64,000 nucleotides of DNA from Arcicella aurantiaca (GTDB lineage Bacteria; Bacteroidota; Bacteroidia; Cytophagales; Spirosomataceae): NCBI RefSeq assembly GCF_003148625.1, contig NZ_QGGO01000003.1:247214-311213 (forward strand). The letters are read 5' to 3'. The notes beneath the pieces are model-generated. The model searched no databases. It had not been told where the DNA came from and saw nothing but the letters and a program-made list of their open reading frames with translations. This document shows, in pieces, positions 8,265 through 17,590 of this stretch (positions are counted from its first letter, which is position 1; the number at the start of each line of letters is the position of its first letter). Both the position numbers and the translations under genes were made by a program.

Positions 8265-9104
8265 CTATCTAAATCGCTTTTTGAAGCCTAAAGGGTTTTC
8301 GCCTGTGAGTTTTTTGAAAGTTCGATTAAAATAAGAAATGCTTTCAAAACCGCAATCGAAGCAGGTTTCTGTTATGTTTTTATCGAGTAATAATAAATTT
8401 TTTGCCTGATTTACTCGATAATGATTCAAAAATTCTACAAAAGTAAGTTTGGTCATTTTCTTGAAATATCGGCAAAAAGCAGCTTCGCTCAAATTACTTA
8501 ACTCGGCTACTTCTTGTAAATCTATTTTTCGTTGATAATGTTCATCAATAAACTGATATAGCCGTTTTATTCGTTCTTGGTCTTTTTTATTGTATTGATT
8601 TTCAACGGGTTTTTCGTGGAGTAATTCATAATCTTGCGTATTTGCCAAATGTTGGAAAATATTTAAAATTTCTAAAAACTGCTCAAAATTTGATTTCTGA
8701 CCAACATTTTTCAATTTTTCGCCAATGAATTGCTTTATTTCTGAGCCAAACGCAATGCCGTGTTGTGATAATTGAAACAAACGAAAAATACCAGAAAGTT
8801 CGGGCGTATTCGCAAATGCTTCTTTTAAAAAATCTTGGCGGACTTGTAACACTACTTTTTTGTAGTCTGTCTTCACCATATAATCGAAATTGAGGTGTGG
8901 AATATTTGACCCGATAAAAACTAAATCGCTTTGTTCAAAACGAGAAATATGCTCGCCCACATGACGAGTGCCGTCTGTCCCTTCAATATAAACCAATTCA
9001 AATTCGGGGTGAAAGTGCCAATAAAACACTTGACTCAAACGTGGCTCAAAAATTCTAAAAGAACTTTCAGAGTCGATGGTAAATTCTTCTAAAACTATTT
9101 TCAT
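8265..9104 (-). CDS. AraC-family transcriptional regulator
   Basis: 279 aa with an N-terminal cupin-like sensing domain (HFHPEFELVYIEGTDGTRHVG, about 28-50) and a C-terminal pair of HTH motifs (about 175-278: LQEVAELSNLSEAAFCRYFK, and CGFESISYFNRTFKKLTGEN). The architecture is that of AraC regulators of sugar or small-molecule catabolism. It is divergent from the phytanoyl-CoA dioxygenase-like gene across a 279-bp intergenic region and probably controls it. Effector unknown. Confidence 0.92.
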   Translation of the reverse strand: MKIVLEEFTIDSESSFRIFEPRLSQVFYWHFHPEFELVYIEGTDGTRHVGEHISRFEQSDLVFIGSNIPHLNFDYMVKTDYKKVVLQVRQDFLKEAFANTPELSGIFRLFQLSQHGIAFGSEIKQFIGEKLKNVGQKSNFEQFLEILNIFQHLANTQDYELLHEKPVENQYNKKDQERIKRLYQFIDEHYQRKIDLQEVAELSNLSEAAFCRYFKKMTKLTFVEFLNHYRVNQAKNLLLLDKNITETCFDCGFESISYFNRTFKKLTGENPLGFKKRFR

Positions 9105-9328
9105 TCTATATTCAGTTTTGAAAATCTTTAATTATACCAAGCGAAAAGCGATTTGCGAAAGAGCGAATGAATAAAACTCACATGATTTCTTTTATCAAAT
9201 CTCAATTGAATCAGCATATAACTCAAAATTGCATTTTATTTGTTAAATATAGTTTTTAAAAGGATATTAAAGTCAAAATTGTTCAAAAAATGGCAATTTT
9301 TGGATAAATATCTTTCATTTTTAAGTCC

Positions 9329-9336
9329 TAATTTTG
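9329..9336 (+). promoter_or_regulatory. Bacteroidota -7 promoter element for the PhyH-like gene
   Basis: TAATTTTG fits the Bacteroidota sigma-A consensus TAnnTTTG and lies 48 nt upstream of the ATG at 9384. A clear -33 TTG was not found at ideal spacing. This position leaves a 5' leader of about 40 nt. Confidence 0.45.
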
Positions 9337-9383
9337 TATCACAATTTTAATAATAAATATTAATTTTAAGATAAATAACGACC

Positions 9384-10364
9384 ATGCAAACTCAAACTAT
9401 GGTGCCAACCATGATGGCAAATCAAAATCATACAGATAAACCGGGAAACCCTTCAACGGCTACGAGTAGTCAGATAAAATTACGTACAAGTATTGCTGAT
9501 GGAAATAAACTTAGCGTATTGAGTGAAGAAGATTGGGCGTTTTGGATTGAGAATGGTTATGTAATTATTAAAAATGCTGTGCCGAGAGAACAGGCTTTGG
9601 CAACGGCTCAATTTCTGTGGGAATTTGAGGAAAAGAACCCCAACAATCCAGAAACTTGGTACACTGCCCCACGTGCTGAAATGCAAATGAAAGAATTAGC
9701 AGGAACGGGTATGGTGGAGGTTTACAATAACCAACATTTATGGAATAACCGCCAAATGCAACGTGTACACGACGCTTTTGCGGATATTTGGGGAACGGAA
9801 AAATTATGGGTAACTATCGACCGTGCCAATTTGAATTTTCCTTTGCGTGAAGGATATGAGTATAAAGCCTTTATTCACTGGGATTATGACCCTGAAACGA
9901 AGCCACAAAATGTGCAAGGAGTTTTGGCTTTGGCTGACCAAACCGACGAAAATATGGGCGGATTTCAGTGTATTCCAGAGTTATTTAGAACATACAATAC
10001 TTGGAAATTGACGCAACCAGAGGACAGAAACCGTTTTAAACCTGATACAACAGGTTTTGAAAATGATTTTCATAAAGTGAAAATGGAAGCGGGCGATTTA
10101 TTGATTTTCAATAGCTCTCAACCGCACGGAATCAGAGCCAATAATTCAAAAGATAAAGTTAGAATGGCTCAGTATATTTCGATGATGCCTGCCGAAGAAG
10201 ATAATGAAGGTCTTAAAAATTGGCGTGTAAATTCTTGGAAAAATCGAATTGCTCCCGAAGGTTACGCCTTCCCAGGTGACCCACGTAATTGGGAACAAAC
10301 TAAATATGAAACTGCCGAATTAACAGATTTAGGAAAAAAACTTTTAGGCTTAGAAAAATGGTAA
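9384..10364 (+). CDS. Phytanoyl-CoA dioxygenase (PhyH) family Fe(II)/2-oxoglutarate oxygenase
   Basis: A 326-aa non-haem Fe(II)/2-oxoglutarate dioxygenase. The iron ligands can be placed at IHWDYDPET (His and Asp, about 168-172) and the distal His in SSQPHGIRANN (about 245), with the 2-oxoglutarate-binding Arg a few residues later (IRANNSKDKVRM). A cap-type N-terminus contains LSEEDWAFWIENGYVIIKNAVP, the usual PhyH opening. Family members hydroxylate varied small molecules; the substrate is not determined. It is divergently paired with an AraC regulator, suggesting inducible catabolism. Confidence 0.9.
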   Translation: MQTQTMVPTMMANQNHTDKPGNPSTATSSQIKLRTSIADGNKLSVLSEEDWAFWIENGYVIIKNAVPREQALATAQFLWEFEEKNPNNPETWYTAPRAEMQMKELAGTGMVEVYNNQHLWNNRQMQRVHDAFADIWGTEKLWVTIDRANLNFPLREGYEYKAFIHWDYDPETKPQNVQGVLALADQTDENMGGFQCIPELFRTYNTWKLTQPEDRNRFKPDTTGFENDFHKVKMEAGDLLIFNSSQPHGIRANNSKDKVRMAQYISMMPAEEDNEGLKNWRVNSWKNRIAPEGYAFPGDPRNWEQTKYETAELTDLGKKLLGLEKW

Positions 10365-10368
10365 GTAC

Positions 10369-10410
10369 CACGGGAATCCTTCCTGTGAACATACAGGAAG
10401 GATTCCTGTG
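10369..10410. repeat. Hairpin built from two ACAGGAAGGATTCCTGT-type units
   Basis: A perfect 14-bp inverted repeat (10373-10386 / 10393-10406, loop GAACAT), extendable to 18 bp with one G-U pair. It is made of two copies of a 17-nt palindromic unit that recurs at 33462-33478 and 33904-33978. It lies between the convergent PhyH-like gene and the molybdopterin oxidoreductase gene and may act as a bidirectional terminator. Confidence 0.8.
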
Positions 10411-11214
10411 CTACAAACCTGCAAAATAATCGTAGCCCAATGATGCCCAATAGTCTTTTGGACGTTCGTCTGAAAACGATATTTTTCCCACTCGCTTCAA
10501 ACTTTTGTAGCCGTATTTTACAGGAATAATCAGTCTCAATGGAGAGCCATGTTTTTTTAATAATGGCTTTCCATTCATTTCATAAGCCAAAATGGTCTGC
10601 GGATGTACTGCACTTGGCATATCTACACCAACGTAATATAATCCGTCTGGTGTTTCCATCGCTACATATTCAAATAAATTCTCAGTATCTTTTTGTCCGA
10701 TTTTATAATGATTCATAAAATCAACAAAACGAACGCCTCCCCAATGTTGTATTTGCGACCAGCCTTCAATGCACTTAAATTCAAAAATAATTTCTTGTTT
10801 TGGTAAAGTTTTGAGGTCGTTTATCGTTACTTCAAATTTATTTTCGCCTGATTGTACCTGTATTTTATAATCCTCAGAAAGTGGAAATTGCAAACCAACT
10901 GCTCCATTAAATCTAACTTTTCGTTCAGCTTGCGATTTTGAAAAAATGGGAGCTAAGTGACTATTGGACAATAATTTAGAAGTTAATTTCTCATTAAATT
11001 CTAAGGTTTTTCTTAAAGGTGCAGAAAGATAATCTAACCTGTCACTTGACTTTATCCATTTCCAGATACCAACAGGAACAAGACTTGCTACGCCAAAACC
11101 CACAAAAGCCTTGATGGTTTTACGTCTAATTTCTTGCTTGCTTGTGAGTTCTTCTTTCATAATATTCAATGAATGATTGAGTAATTTGTGAATGTGCGAT
11201 TGTGAAACTGTCAA
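10411..11214 (-). CDS. Molybdopterin-dependent oxidoreductase (sulfite-oxidase fold, MsrP/YedY-like)
   Basis: 267 aa with an N-terminal membrane anchor or signal (FVGFGVASLVPVGIWKWI, about 24-41) followed by a sulfite-oxidase-type Mo-cofactor domain. The likely Mo-ligand Cys is in EIIFEFKCIEGWSQIQHWGG (about 155-174), and DMPSAVHPQTILAYEMNGKP is a typical family segment. It overlaps the upstream cytochrome b561-type gene by 4 nt, the usual arrangement of periplasmic Mo-enzyme plus haem membrane subunit (compare MsrPQ). It probably reduces or oxidises a small periplasmic substrate. It lacks an RR Tat motif in the visible start (KQEIRRKTIKAF is the closest). Confidence 0.85.
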   Translation of the reverse strand: MTVSQSHIHKLLNHSLNIMKEELTSKQEIRRKTIKAFVGFGVASLVPVGIWKWIKSSDRLDYLSAPLRKTLEFNEKLTSKLLSNSHLAPIFSKSQAERKVRFNGAVGLQFPLSEDYKIQVQSGENKFEVTINDLKTLPKQEIIFEFKCIEGWSQIQHWGGVRFVDFMNHYKIGQKDTENLFEYVAMETPDGLYYVGVDMPSAVHPQTILAYEMNGKPLLKKHGSPLRLIIPVKYGYKSLKRVGKISFSDERPKDYWASLGYDYFAGL

Positions 11215-11861
11215 TCAACTTTTTCAAAGCCTGTAATCATACTTTGGAAATTCTTCCAGCCTGCTTTGATAACTTGGATGATGTGAACTAAAAAGAACAA
11301 ACAGAATCCAATAGTCAGGATAAAATGTTCAATTCTTGCAGCTTTATATCCTCCTAAAATATTTGTTAACCAAGAAATTTGTATCGGTCTAAAAATTGCC
11401 CAACCTGTTAATATTGAACCAAATCCCATGATGATTACCAAAGTATAAACAATTCGTTGGGCTGCATTGTATTTGTCTTGCGGAGGAGATAATTTACTAA
11501 TTCCTAAATCAAATAAAACAACTTGCCAAGCTTCTTTAAAGGAGTTTTTAGTTGGTACAATTAATTGCCATTCACCCGAAATCATGGTATAAAGTACATA
11601 CAAAATACCGTTGACGGTAAATAACCACATCGTGGCAAAATGCCAAGCCATTCCTTTGGCTAATTGTCCAGAAAGTCCTAAAAAATCATAAAAACCTTTT
11701 GGGAAAAACTTAAAAATGAGCGTTTCTTCGACTTGGATTTTATAAACGCCATTTGCCCAATAAATCAATAATCCTGACCAAATCATCACGAAAAGTAGGG
11801 GAAAGTTAATCCAATGAAACCAACGAATTGCTAAGGAATGTTTATGAATGATTTTTTGCAT
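11211..11861 (-). CDS. Cytochrome b561-type membrane subunit
   Basis: A 216-aa integral membrane protein with about four or five transmembrane segments. Candidate haem ligands are the His residues of HSLAIRWFHWINFPL (near 8-15), of MAWHFATMW near the second segment, and of EHFILTIGFCLFFLVHII near the C-terminus. It would pass electrons from the quinone pool to the molybdopterin enzyme encoded by the overlapping downstream gene. It is the first gene of the two-gene operon. Confidence 0.85.
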   Translation of the reverse strand: MQKIIHKHSLAIRWFHWINFPLLFVMIWSGLLIYWANGVYKIQVEETLIFKFFPKGFYDFLGLSGQLAKGMAWHFATMWLFTVNGILYVLYTMISGEWQLIVPTKNSFKEAWQVVLFDLGISKLSPPQDKYNAAQRIVYTLVIIMGFGSILTGWAIFRPIQISWLTNILGGYKAARIEHFILTIGFCLFFLVHIIQVIKAGWKNFQSMITGFEKVD

Positions 11862-11963
11862 TTTGAGCTTTTTGTTTCTGATACAAATTTGATAAACTAA
11901 TTGTTTCTAATTTGTCGGGATACTTTCAAATTTACGATAATTACCGATAAAAAGTTTGTCAAA

Positions 11964-11992
11964 CAAAAAAGCCCCATCGAAATGATGAGGCT
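11964..11992 (-). terminator. Rho-independent terminator of the small gene at 12013-12171
   Basis: Read on the minus strand: stem AGCCTCATC / GATGGGGCT (one mismatch), loop ATTTC, then TTTTTTG. It sits 20 nt after the stop codon of the 52-codon gene, which supports that gene being transcribed. Confidence 0.8.
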
Positions 11993-12012
11993 CGTTTACA
12001 TGGTATGGATTG

Positions 12013-12171
12013 CTATCTTGTGGCAATGTTGATGTCGTTGGGAGTTAAGAACTCAAAAAAGCGTTCTAACCAACCTTTAGAAGATTCCTGACTTTCAGCA
12101 ATCTGACTTTCTTCTGTGCGGTTTTGTGAACTTTTCACAATTAATTCCGCCAATAACAAATCGTACTTCAT
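12013..12171 (-). CDS. Small 52-aa protein of unknown function
   Basis: An open frame from ATG (12171) to TAG (12013) encoding 52 residues, beginning MKYDLLLAELIVKSSQ and ending FLTPNDINIATR. It is acidic and Gln/Ser-rich in the middle, with an amphipathic WLERFFEFL segment. It has no signal peptide or membrane segment. It is followed after 20 nt by a good intrinsic terminator, which is the main support. No family recognised. Confidence 0.6.
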   Translation of the reverse strand: MKYDLLLAELIVKSSQNRTEESQIAESQESSKGWLERFFEFLTPNDINIATR

Positions 12172-12506
12172 ACGTTTCAAATTTTGGTACTGAGTATTCA
12201 GTAATGATTGGCAATGAGCAAAACTTTACAATAGTTTTAAATTTATAAAAATGGAATCTAAATACTCAAATACAATAGACTCATTACCAATTTTAATCTT
12301 GACACAAATTTACAAAAGAAAGTTCTAAAGGTGAATAAAAATATAATTATTCCAATGTAGATTCTTTTTATTGTGCAATTAAATTTAATTATTCCGTGAA
12401 ATTACACTTTTAATGTATTCTTAAACAAATCATTTATCTTCAGAATCTAACCACTGATGACACCCCTACTGATAAAGTTTTTGAAACACAATTAAATATA
12501 TAGTGT

Positions 12507-12619
12507 AAACTAAAATTGCCAACTTTTCAGAAAGTTGGCAATTCTTACTTAAAATGATATTTTATTGAAAAATCTGTAAAATCTGCGTTGTTTACATCTG
12601 TGTCATCTGCGTGCCATCT
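12507..12619. repeat. 113-bp direct repeat, copy 1
   Basis: Differs from the copy at 12666-12778 at one base (G versus A in ATCTGTAAAA / ATCTATAAAA). It contains a perfect 13-bp hairpin AATTGCCAACTTT - TCAG - AAAGTTGGCAATT (12514-12543) and the phrase ATCTGTGTCATCTGCGTG, a common Bacteroidota intergenic repeat. Confidence 0.9.
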
Positions 12620-12665
12620 AAGTTTCAAGTATGATAATGGACATCGGTTTTGTATTTATAATTCC

Positions 12666-12778
12666 AAACTAAAATTGCCAACTTTTCAGAAAGTTGGCAA
12701 TTCTTACTTAAAATGATATTTTATTGAAAAATCTATAAAATCTGCGTTGTTTACATCTGTGTCATCTGCGTGCCATCT
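12666..12778. repeat. 113-bp direct repeat, copy 2
   Basis: Second copy, offset 159 bp from the first, with the same 13-bp hairpin. It lies just downstream of the stop codon of the haloperoxidase-like gene on the minus strand, so its hairpin may stabilise or end that transcript. Confidence 0.9.
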
Positions 12779-12800
12779 GATAGCTGAACGACGGTTACAC

Positions 12801-14123
12801 CTACTTTCTCGTTTTTATCTTCCCAACTATCCAACCACCAACTCTTTCTCCTTGAGCAAAACCATTGTCCAAAGCAGGGCGGAAGTGAATTCCTCCATAC
12901 AAACGACTGATTGATGCTTCTTGTGCGGCTTGTTTAAATGAGGTAAATTTTCTTACAGGTAAGCCATAAGGAATTTCTGTTGAGTCATTAAAGGCTACAT
13001 TTGCCCCTAATGTTCTACTTAAAGCAACCGATGCTGCTGCCGAAATTACAGAGTGTCCAGATGTATATTCTGGGAACGGTGGCGTTTGCAAAACTGGTTG
13101 CCAGTCTTTATCAATATTGGCATTGATAATACTTTCTGGACGGATTCTAACGGTACGATATTTTTCTGTCCAACAAGAAATAAACCCATCAAAAACAGCC
13201 ATTGAAGTCATTAGGTATGCCTCCGCAGTTTGTGCTAAATCGGTTTTTAATTGGCGAGATACTTGGGTGGTGATGCCCATCCAGTGTCCACCTGGGGAAA
13301 CTTTTTTAGTTGCAAACATCGCATGACCCGTAATATTCATTTTGAAAGGGTTACAATCCCAGAAATTGGCAATATTACGTTGTTCATCGGTTAAGTTTTT
13401 GCCAACGTTATAACAATCCATCACTTCTTGATAATATTGACTTCCTTTGGTTAAGTCAAATTTTGAAGGGGCAATTGGAGGAAATTGAGCCGATGTATCT
13501 AAAGTCAAAGGTCTGATTTTTGTCCAGTTTGGCTCAACTGCATCCATATACGCAGGAGGCGTAGGAATCCACGTTCCGGGTTTATTTGTTACAGTATAAC
13601 GGAAACCACGAGTTTGTTTATAATTATCCTTTTTTGAATAATTCATGATTGATGCCGCTACTGAGTCTCCAAAAGCAATTGAATTTTGATAAATATCGTC
13701 TGGAATTCCTGTTGCTTTATATTCTTCCCACATTTTTTTCTCAAAATCAACATAAACTTCTTGTGCAAAAGTTAAGTTTTTTCCAATGGTTAAAAAAGCT
13801 CTGGTTGCCGCTAATCCGTTACAGATTTTTTTGTTTGTGTCTAATTGATAGACTTTTTTCAAACCCTTCAACTGACCTACCATCGACTGATATTTGGGAT
13901 TGCCCGCAATAGCTGCCTCATACGCTGCTAAGGACGCATACATATAAATACGACTCGAAACTGGCGGAGGAAATATATCATGGATGATAGATTCTGTTAC
14001 TTGGAGTTGTGTACGGCGTAAAAACTCTGGGTTTTCAGCCGCTTTTTTCCAGTCTCCATTGTCTTTCTTACAACTAAATATCAAAGTGATACCGGTTAGA
14101 AGAATAAAAAGATTACGTTTCAT
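12801..14123 (-). CDS. Vanadium-dependent haloperoxidase / PAP2-type phosphatase lipoprotein
   Basis: A 440-aa lipoprotein with signal MKRNLFILLTGITLIFSCKKD (lipid Cys18). The vanadate/phosphate-binding signature of the PAP2/VCPO superfamily is present: Lys-Arg region TEKYRTVRIRPES (about 320), PEYTSGHSVISAAAS (about 350), and ISRLYGGIHFRPALDNG (about 410), giving the expected K-RP...SGH...R-H set. The family contains both acid phosphatases and haloperoxidases; which applies is not decidable here. Likely anchored in the periplasm or on the cell surface. Confidence 0.88.
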   Translation of the reverse strand: MKRNLFILLTGITLIFSCKKDNGDWKKAAENPEFLRRTQLQVTESIIHDIFPPPVSSRIYMYASLAAYEAAIAGNPKYQSMVGQLKGLKKVYQLDTNKKICNGLAATRAFLTIGKNLTFAQEVYVDFEKKMWEEYKATGIPDDIYQNSIAFGDSVAASIMNYSKKDNYKQTRGFRYTVTNKPGTWIPTPPAYMDAVEPNWTKIRPLTLDTSAQFPPIAPSKFDLTKGSQYYQEVMDCYNVGKNLTDEQRNIANFWDCNPFKMNITGHAMFATKKVSPGGHWMGITTQVSRQLKTDLAQTAEAYLMTSMAVFDGFISCWTEKYRTVRIRPESIINANIDKDWQPVLQTPPFPEYTSGHSVISAAASVALSRTLGANVAFNDSTEIPYGLPVRKFTSFKQAAQEASISRLYGGIHFRPALDNGFAQGERVGGWIVGKIKTRK

Positions 14124-14291
14124 TGGTTAGCATATTAAAATGGAGTCTAAAATTACGTAAAAGCTGTCTAAATACCTGCTAATGCTTCCATTTGATAAAG
14201 TATTAGTGATTAATCGCAGAAAATTTAATGTTAAAATTTACTTATTCTAATAAATTGTATAATTTTATCGCAAAATTTAAAATATACTACT

Positions 14292-15839
14292 ATGAGAAAA
14301 TTTACCTTTTTTGCGTTTATGGTCATTTCGTTATGTGCCTGTACCGTTGAAAACTCCTCCAACGAGAGTTTATCCCCCAATCCTGCTTCGCCAATTTCAA
14401 AAACAGAACTTGACCAAACTATTTTTAAGAGTTTACAAGACCAAGGTAAATTTGAATGGTCGAGTGTGTCGGATGTGATGGTTTGGAGTGCCTTAAATCA
14501 GTCTGACAAAGTGCTTTCAGTGGGCTATAAGCCAGAAAATGAAGGAAATATCGACCATAAAATTCATGAGATAAATATTCAAGAAACCGCTTGGAAAACG
14601 GCTCGTGAAAAAGTTTTAGACATTATTTTTGAAGAAGAAAGCAAAACAAACTCTTCGCTTAAAAGAAGTGAATTAGAGGTTTTTGAAGAAAATATTTTGC
14701 CCGTTATTGATGTAAGAGTGAGCAATTTGAGTACAATTGAAAGATTAAGAGCTTCAAAATTAGTGCGTTATGCTGAACCAATGGGCTATTCACCCAATGT
14801 TGAAACAAATAAAAATAACGCAAACGCTAAAATTAATTCAGATAGTGGATGTGACTCTAATACACCCGAAACAGGCTTAACATCTGCTGACTACACAACG
14901 ATTTCTCCGAATGCAAAAGCTTCATGGAATTATGCTTATCATAGCGTTACGCAAGCTTGGGCAAAAAGCACGGGAGCGGGTGCAAAAATGGTGATTATTG
15001 ATACAGGTTGTAGTAACACACAAGAAAATTTAGGTTCAACTTTCAATCAGGGTTCATCTTCTGGACGAACAATTGAAAAATTAGTGACTTTGCCACGTGA
15101 TACGTTTTTAGGAATTCCGATTGGCTCAGTAGAAACGCCAAATGATGGTTGTGGACACGGAACGTCGATGCAAGGTGCTGCAACTGCCCCACGTGGTACA
15201 GACGGAAACACCGCAGGAATTGCTTACAACGCCAATTTAATCAGTATTCGTGCGGCAGCAGATGTATTTTTGAATGAAAGTCGTGAAGCAAAAGGCGTTG
15301 CGGATGCTTTCACTTTGGCAGGTAATAGAACTGATGTAAGAGTAATCTCAATGTCGATGGGTAATATTATTTCAAATAGTCAAATTGGAGATGGCGTGCG
15401 TTATGCTTACGGAAAAGGAAAGTTGATTTTCTGTGCAGCGGGTACATCTTTTGGTTGGACTGCTGGTTGGGCGGGTGTAATTTTCCCTGCAAGTATGGCT
15501 GAGGCTGTGGCGGTTACAGGTATCAAAGATAATTTAACACAACGTTGCGATGCTTGCCATGAAGGTTCGGATGTAGATTTTGTAGTTGTTATGGAAAAAG
15601 TAGCCAACGCTCGCAAACCTTTAAGTTTGGCAATGTCTGGCGACACTCCTTCAACGGTTGGAGGTTCGTCAGTGGCAACGGCTTCAACGGCGGCAATGGC
15701 AACGTTGGTTTTCTCAAAATATCCAACATGGACGAGAACGCAAGTTTTTGACCGATTAAAGCAAAATGCAAGTTATTACCCAAGTAGAAATGGAAATTTT
15801 GGTTGGGGAAGAATCAATATTAATAACGCTTTAAACTAA
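14292..15839 (+). CDS. Subtilisin-like (S8) serine protease, lipoprotein
   Basis: 515 aa. Signal peptide with lipobox ending VISLCAC (Cys about 17). A propeptide of about 170 residues is followed by the S8 domain. The catalytic triad is visible: Asp in KMVIIDTGCS (about 238), His in NDGCGHGTSMQGAA (about 290), Ser in STVGGSSVATASTAAMA (about 457); GGSSVAT replaces the usual GTSMA/GTSxA. It ends directly after the catalytic domain, with no type IX sorting domain. Probably an exported, membrane-anchored protease. Confidence 0.92.
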   Translation: MRKFTFFAFMVISLCACTVENSSNESLSPNPASPISKTELDQTIFKSLQDQGKFEWSSVSDVMVWSALNQSDKVLSVGYKPENEGNIDHKIHEINIQETAWKTAREKVLDIIFEEESKTNSSLKRSELEVFEENILPVIDVRVSNLSTIERLRASKLVRYAEPMGYSPNVETNKNNANAKINSDSGCDSNTPETGLTSADYTTISPNAKASWNYAYHSVTQAWAKSTGAGAKMVIIDTGCSNTQENLGSTFNQGSSSGRTIEKLVTLPRDTFLGIPIGSVETPNDGCGHGTSMQGAATAPRGTDGNTAGIAYNANLISIRAAADVFLNESREAKGVADAFTLAGNRTDVRVISMSMGNIISNSQIGDGVRYAYGKGKLIFCAAGTSFGWTAGWAGVIFPASMAEAVAVTGIKDNLTQRCDACHEGSDVDFVVVMEKVANARKPLSLAMSGDTPSTVGGSSVATASTAAMATLVFSKYPTWTRTQVFDRLKQNASYYPSRNGNFGWGRININNALN

Positions 15840-15980
15840 CAAACTGCATAGCGTTTGGAATTCAGAAACAAGTTTAAGATTTATCAATTTCTTAGCAATT
15901 AGTCAGTCTCCATCGTCTATTTGTCTATTGTTTTATTCCAAATTCTCCTATGTGGTTACTTAGGATTAAGTGATTTTATT

Positions 15981-16010
15981 CAAAAGCTACCTTTGTTGAG
16001 GTAGCTTTTC
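15981..16010. terminator. Bidirectional intrinsic terminator
   Basis: Perfect 11-bp stem AAAAGCTACCT - TTGTTG - AGGTAGCTTTT between the convergent subtilase and L,D-transpeptidase genes. Both strands give a T-rich tail. Confidence 0.85.
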
Positions 16011-16024
16011 TTGTTTTGTAGCAA

Positions 16025-17590
16025 TTATTTCTTCCCCATTTTTCGATAAACATCTTCAAAAATTACCAAGTTGCCAAACTCATCTACTGAGGTTGTCATA
16101 TAGGTGATAAAAACCTGTATAGGATTGTCGAGACGTATATATTTGGGTTTTAAGTCGGTATCAAAGCGGTGTTTTAGAGCGTCTTCTACTTGCGAGCGAC
16201 TTCCTAATAAAATGGCTGCTAAATCATACGGTTTTTCTAAACGCACGCAACCGTGACTAATTTGCCGATTGCTTTTACTGAATAATTCTTTATGATTGGT
16301 GTCATGCAAATAGATTGCGAATGGACTTTCAAAATTGAATTTGACAATGCCCAAAGAATTGTCGCAACCTGCAACTTGACGAAAACGATATGGAAAATTT
16401 GTTGCCGTATAGGTTGCCCAAGGTAGCGTGGTAGGGTCAATGGTATTGCCTAATTCATCTAAAACCTGAAAGCCATTATTTTCTAAAAAAGTGGCTTCTT
16501 TTTGTTGAATAGGTAATATTTCTTTGGTTGCAATCGAGTTTGGAACATACCAATAAGGGAAAAATATGATTTGGTCAATTTTACTACTAATAAGTGGTGT
16601 AGCGGTTGATGCTTTGCCCACAATAACTTTCATGGCAGTTACTAAACTATCTTTATTATAAAAACTTAATTCTGCCGAAGGAATATTTATCAAAATATAT
16701 CGCTGATTGTCCAGACAATTTAGGTTTCTCCAACGATGTAAGTTTTTGATGAGAATACTTTGAATTTCCTTTAACGAAGTATTTAGTTTTTTCAAGGTTT
16801 GCAAACCCAGTTTTCCGTCTTGCGTGAGATTAAATAAGCTTTGAAAACCTTTCAAAGCATAGATTAAGTTATTTTCATGAAGCGATTCTGTATCTGTTGG
16901 ATTAGCAATAAAACCTAAATAATATAATTTTTGAATAAGGTTTTTGTTTTCTTTAAGTGTTGGAAGTATCTCAATTGGTAGTTCATTGAAGGAAGAATCT
17001 CGAAGGAAAACATTGATTTTGCGGAGTAAACGAATATTGGCATCATACGCCATCGACTGTGGCTGAACGTATTTAAGAATATCTGAGAAATATCCTTTTT
17101 GGTATGTTGAAGCCAATAATTGTTCCAAATTCAAGCATTTATTGTTGTAATTTAATCCGTTGTAATCCAAATCAATTTTCCCTTTTCCACTCGTGATTTC
17201 TGATAAAAAAGAAAGCATAGCGTGAGTACAAACGACCTCTTTTTCGATAGGATTTTTATGGTTGCTTTTTAAATAATTGTAATGAAAATCCTCCTTCAAC
17301 ATTCCATAATCGTTGGCATTGGTCAATATTGCCATAAATTCCTCTGCGAATCTTGTATTTTGTTTACTCCAAGCCATTTGATAATCAATTTGAGAATAAA
17401 ACTTTTGGAGTTGTTCTGGCTCGGTAATTTCTAACTGTTGGGCAAACCCTTTGTCGTTGCAAAGTTGTTCTATCAGCGTTTTTAGCAATTCCTTATCGTT
17501 TTCTTGAGCCTTCGTATAAAAGGGAAAAGTGAGCAAAAAAGAAATGAGAAACGTGACGTAAAGTTTTTTTTGTGGGGATATTTTTTTCAT
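16025..17590 (-). CDS. L,D-transpeptidase (YcbB/LdtD-like)
   Basis: 521 aa with signal peptide MKKISPQKKLYVTFLISFLL...KAQ. A scaffold domain (about 35-240) and a peptidoglycan-binding-like helical segment (LKGFQSLFNLTQDGKLGLQTLKKLN, about 245-270) precede the YkuD catalytic domain. Catalytic motif: HDTNHKELFSKSNRQISHGCVRLE, with His and Cys of SHGCVRL (about 450). It forms 3-3 crosslinks in peptidoglycan in the periplasm. Length and domain order match LdtD-type proteins of Gram-negatives. Confidence 0.92.
   Translation of the reverse strand: MKKISPQKKLYVTFLISFLLTFPFYTKAQENDKELLKTLIEQLCNDKGFAQQLEITEPEQLQKFYSQIDYQMAWSKQNTRFAEEFMAILTNANDYGMLKEDFHYNYLKSNHKNPIEKEVVCTHAMLSFLSEITSGKGKIDLDYNGLNYNNKCLNLEQLLASTYQKGYFSDILKYVQPQSMAYDANIRLLRKINVFLRDSSFNELPIEILPTLKENKNLIQKLYYLGFIANPTDTESLHENNLIYALKGFQSLFNLTQDGKLGLQTLKKLNTSLKEIQSILIKNLHRWRNLNCLDNQRYILINIPSAELSFYNKDSLVTAMKVIVGKASTATPLISSKIDQIIFFPYWYVPNSIATKEILPIQQKEATFLENNGFQVLDELGNTIDPTTLPWATYTATNFPYRFRQVAGCDNSLGIVKFNFESPFAIYLHDTNHKELFSKSNRQISHGCVRLEKPYDLAAILLGSRSQVEDALKHRFDTDLKPKYIRLDNPIQVFITYMTTSVDEFGNLVIFEDVYRKMGKK

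Larger units (their letters stand above)
12172..12800. other. Gene-poor 630-bp stretch holding a direct duplication
   Basis: AT-rich non-coding sequence between the small gene and the haloperoxidase-like gene. The right half is occupied by two near-identical 113-bp copies (12507-12619 and 12666-12778). The left half presumably carries the promoter of the small gene. No convincing coding frame found. Confidence 0.6.
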
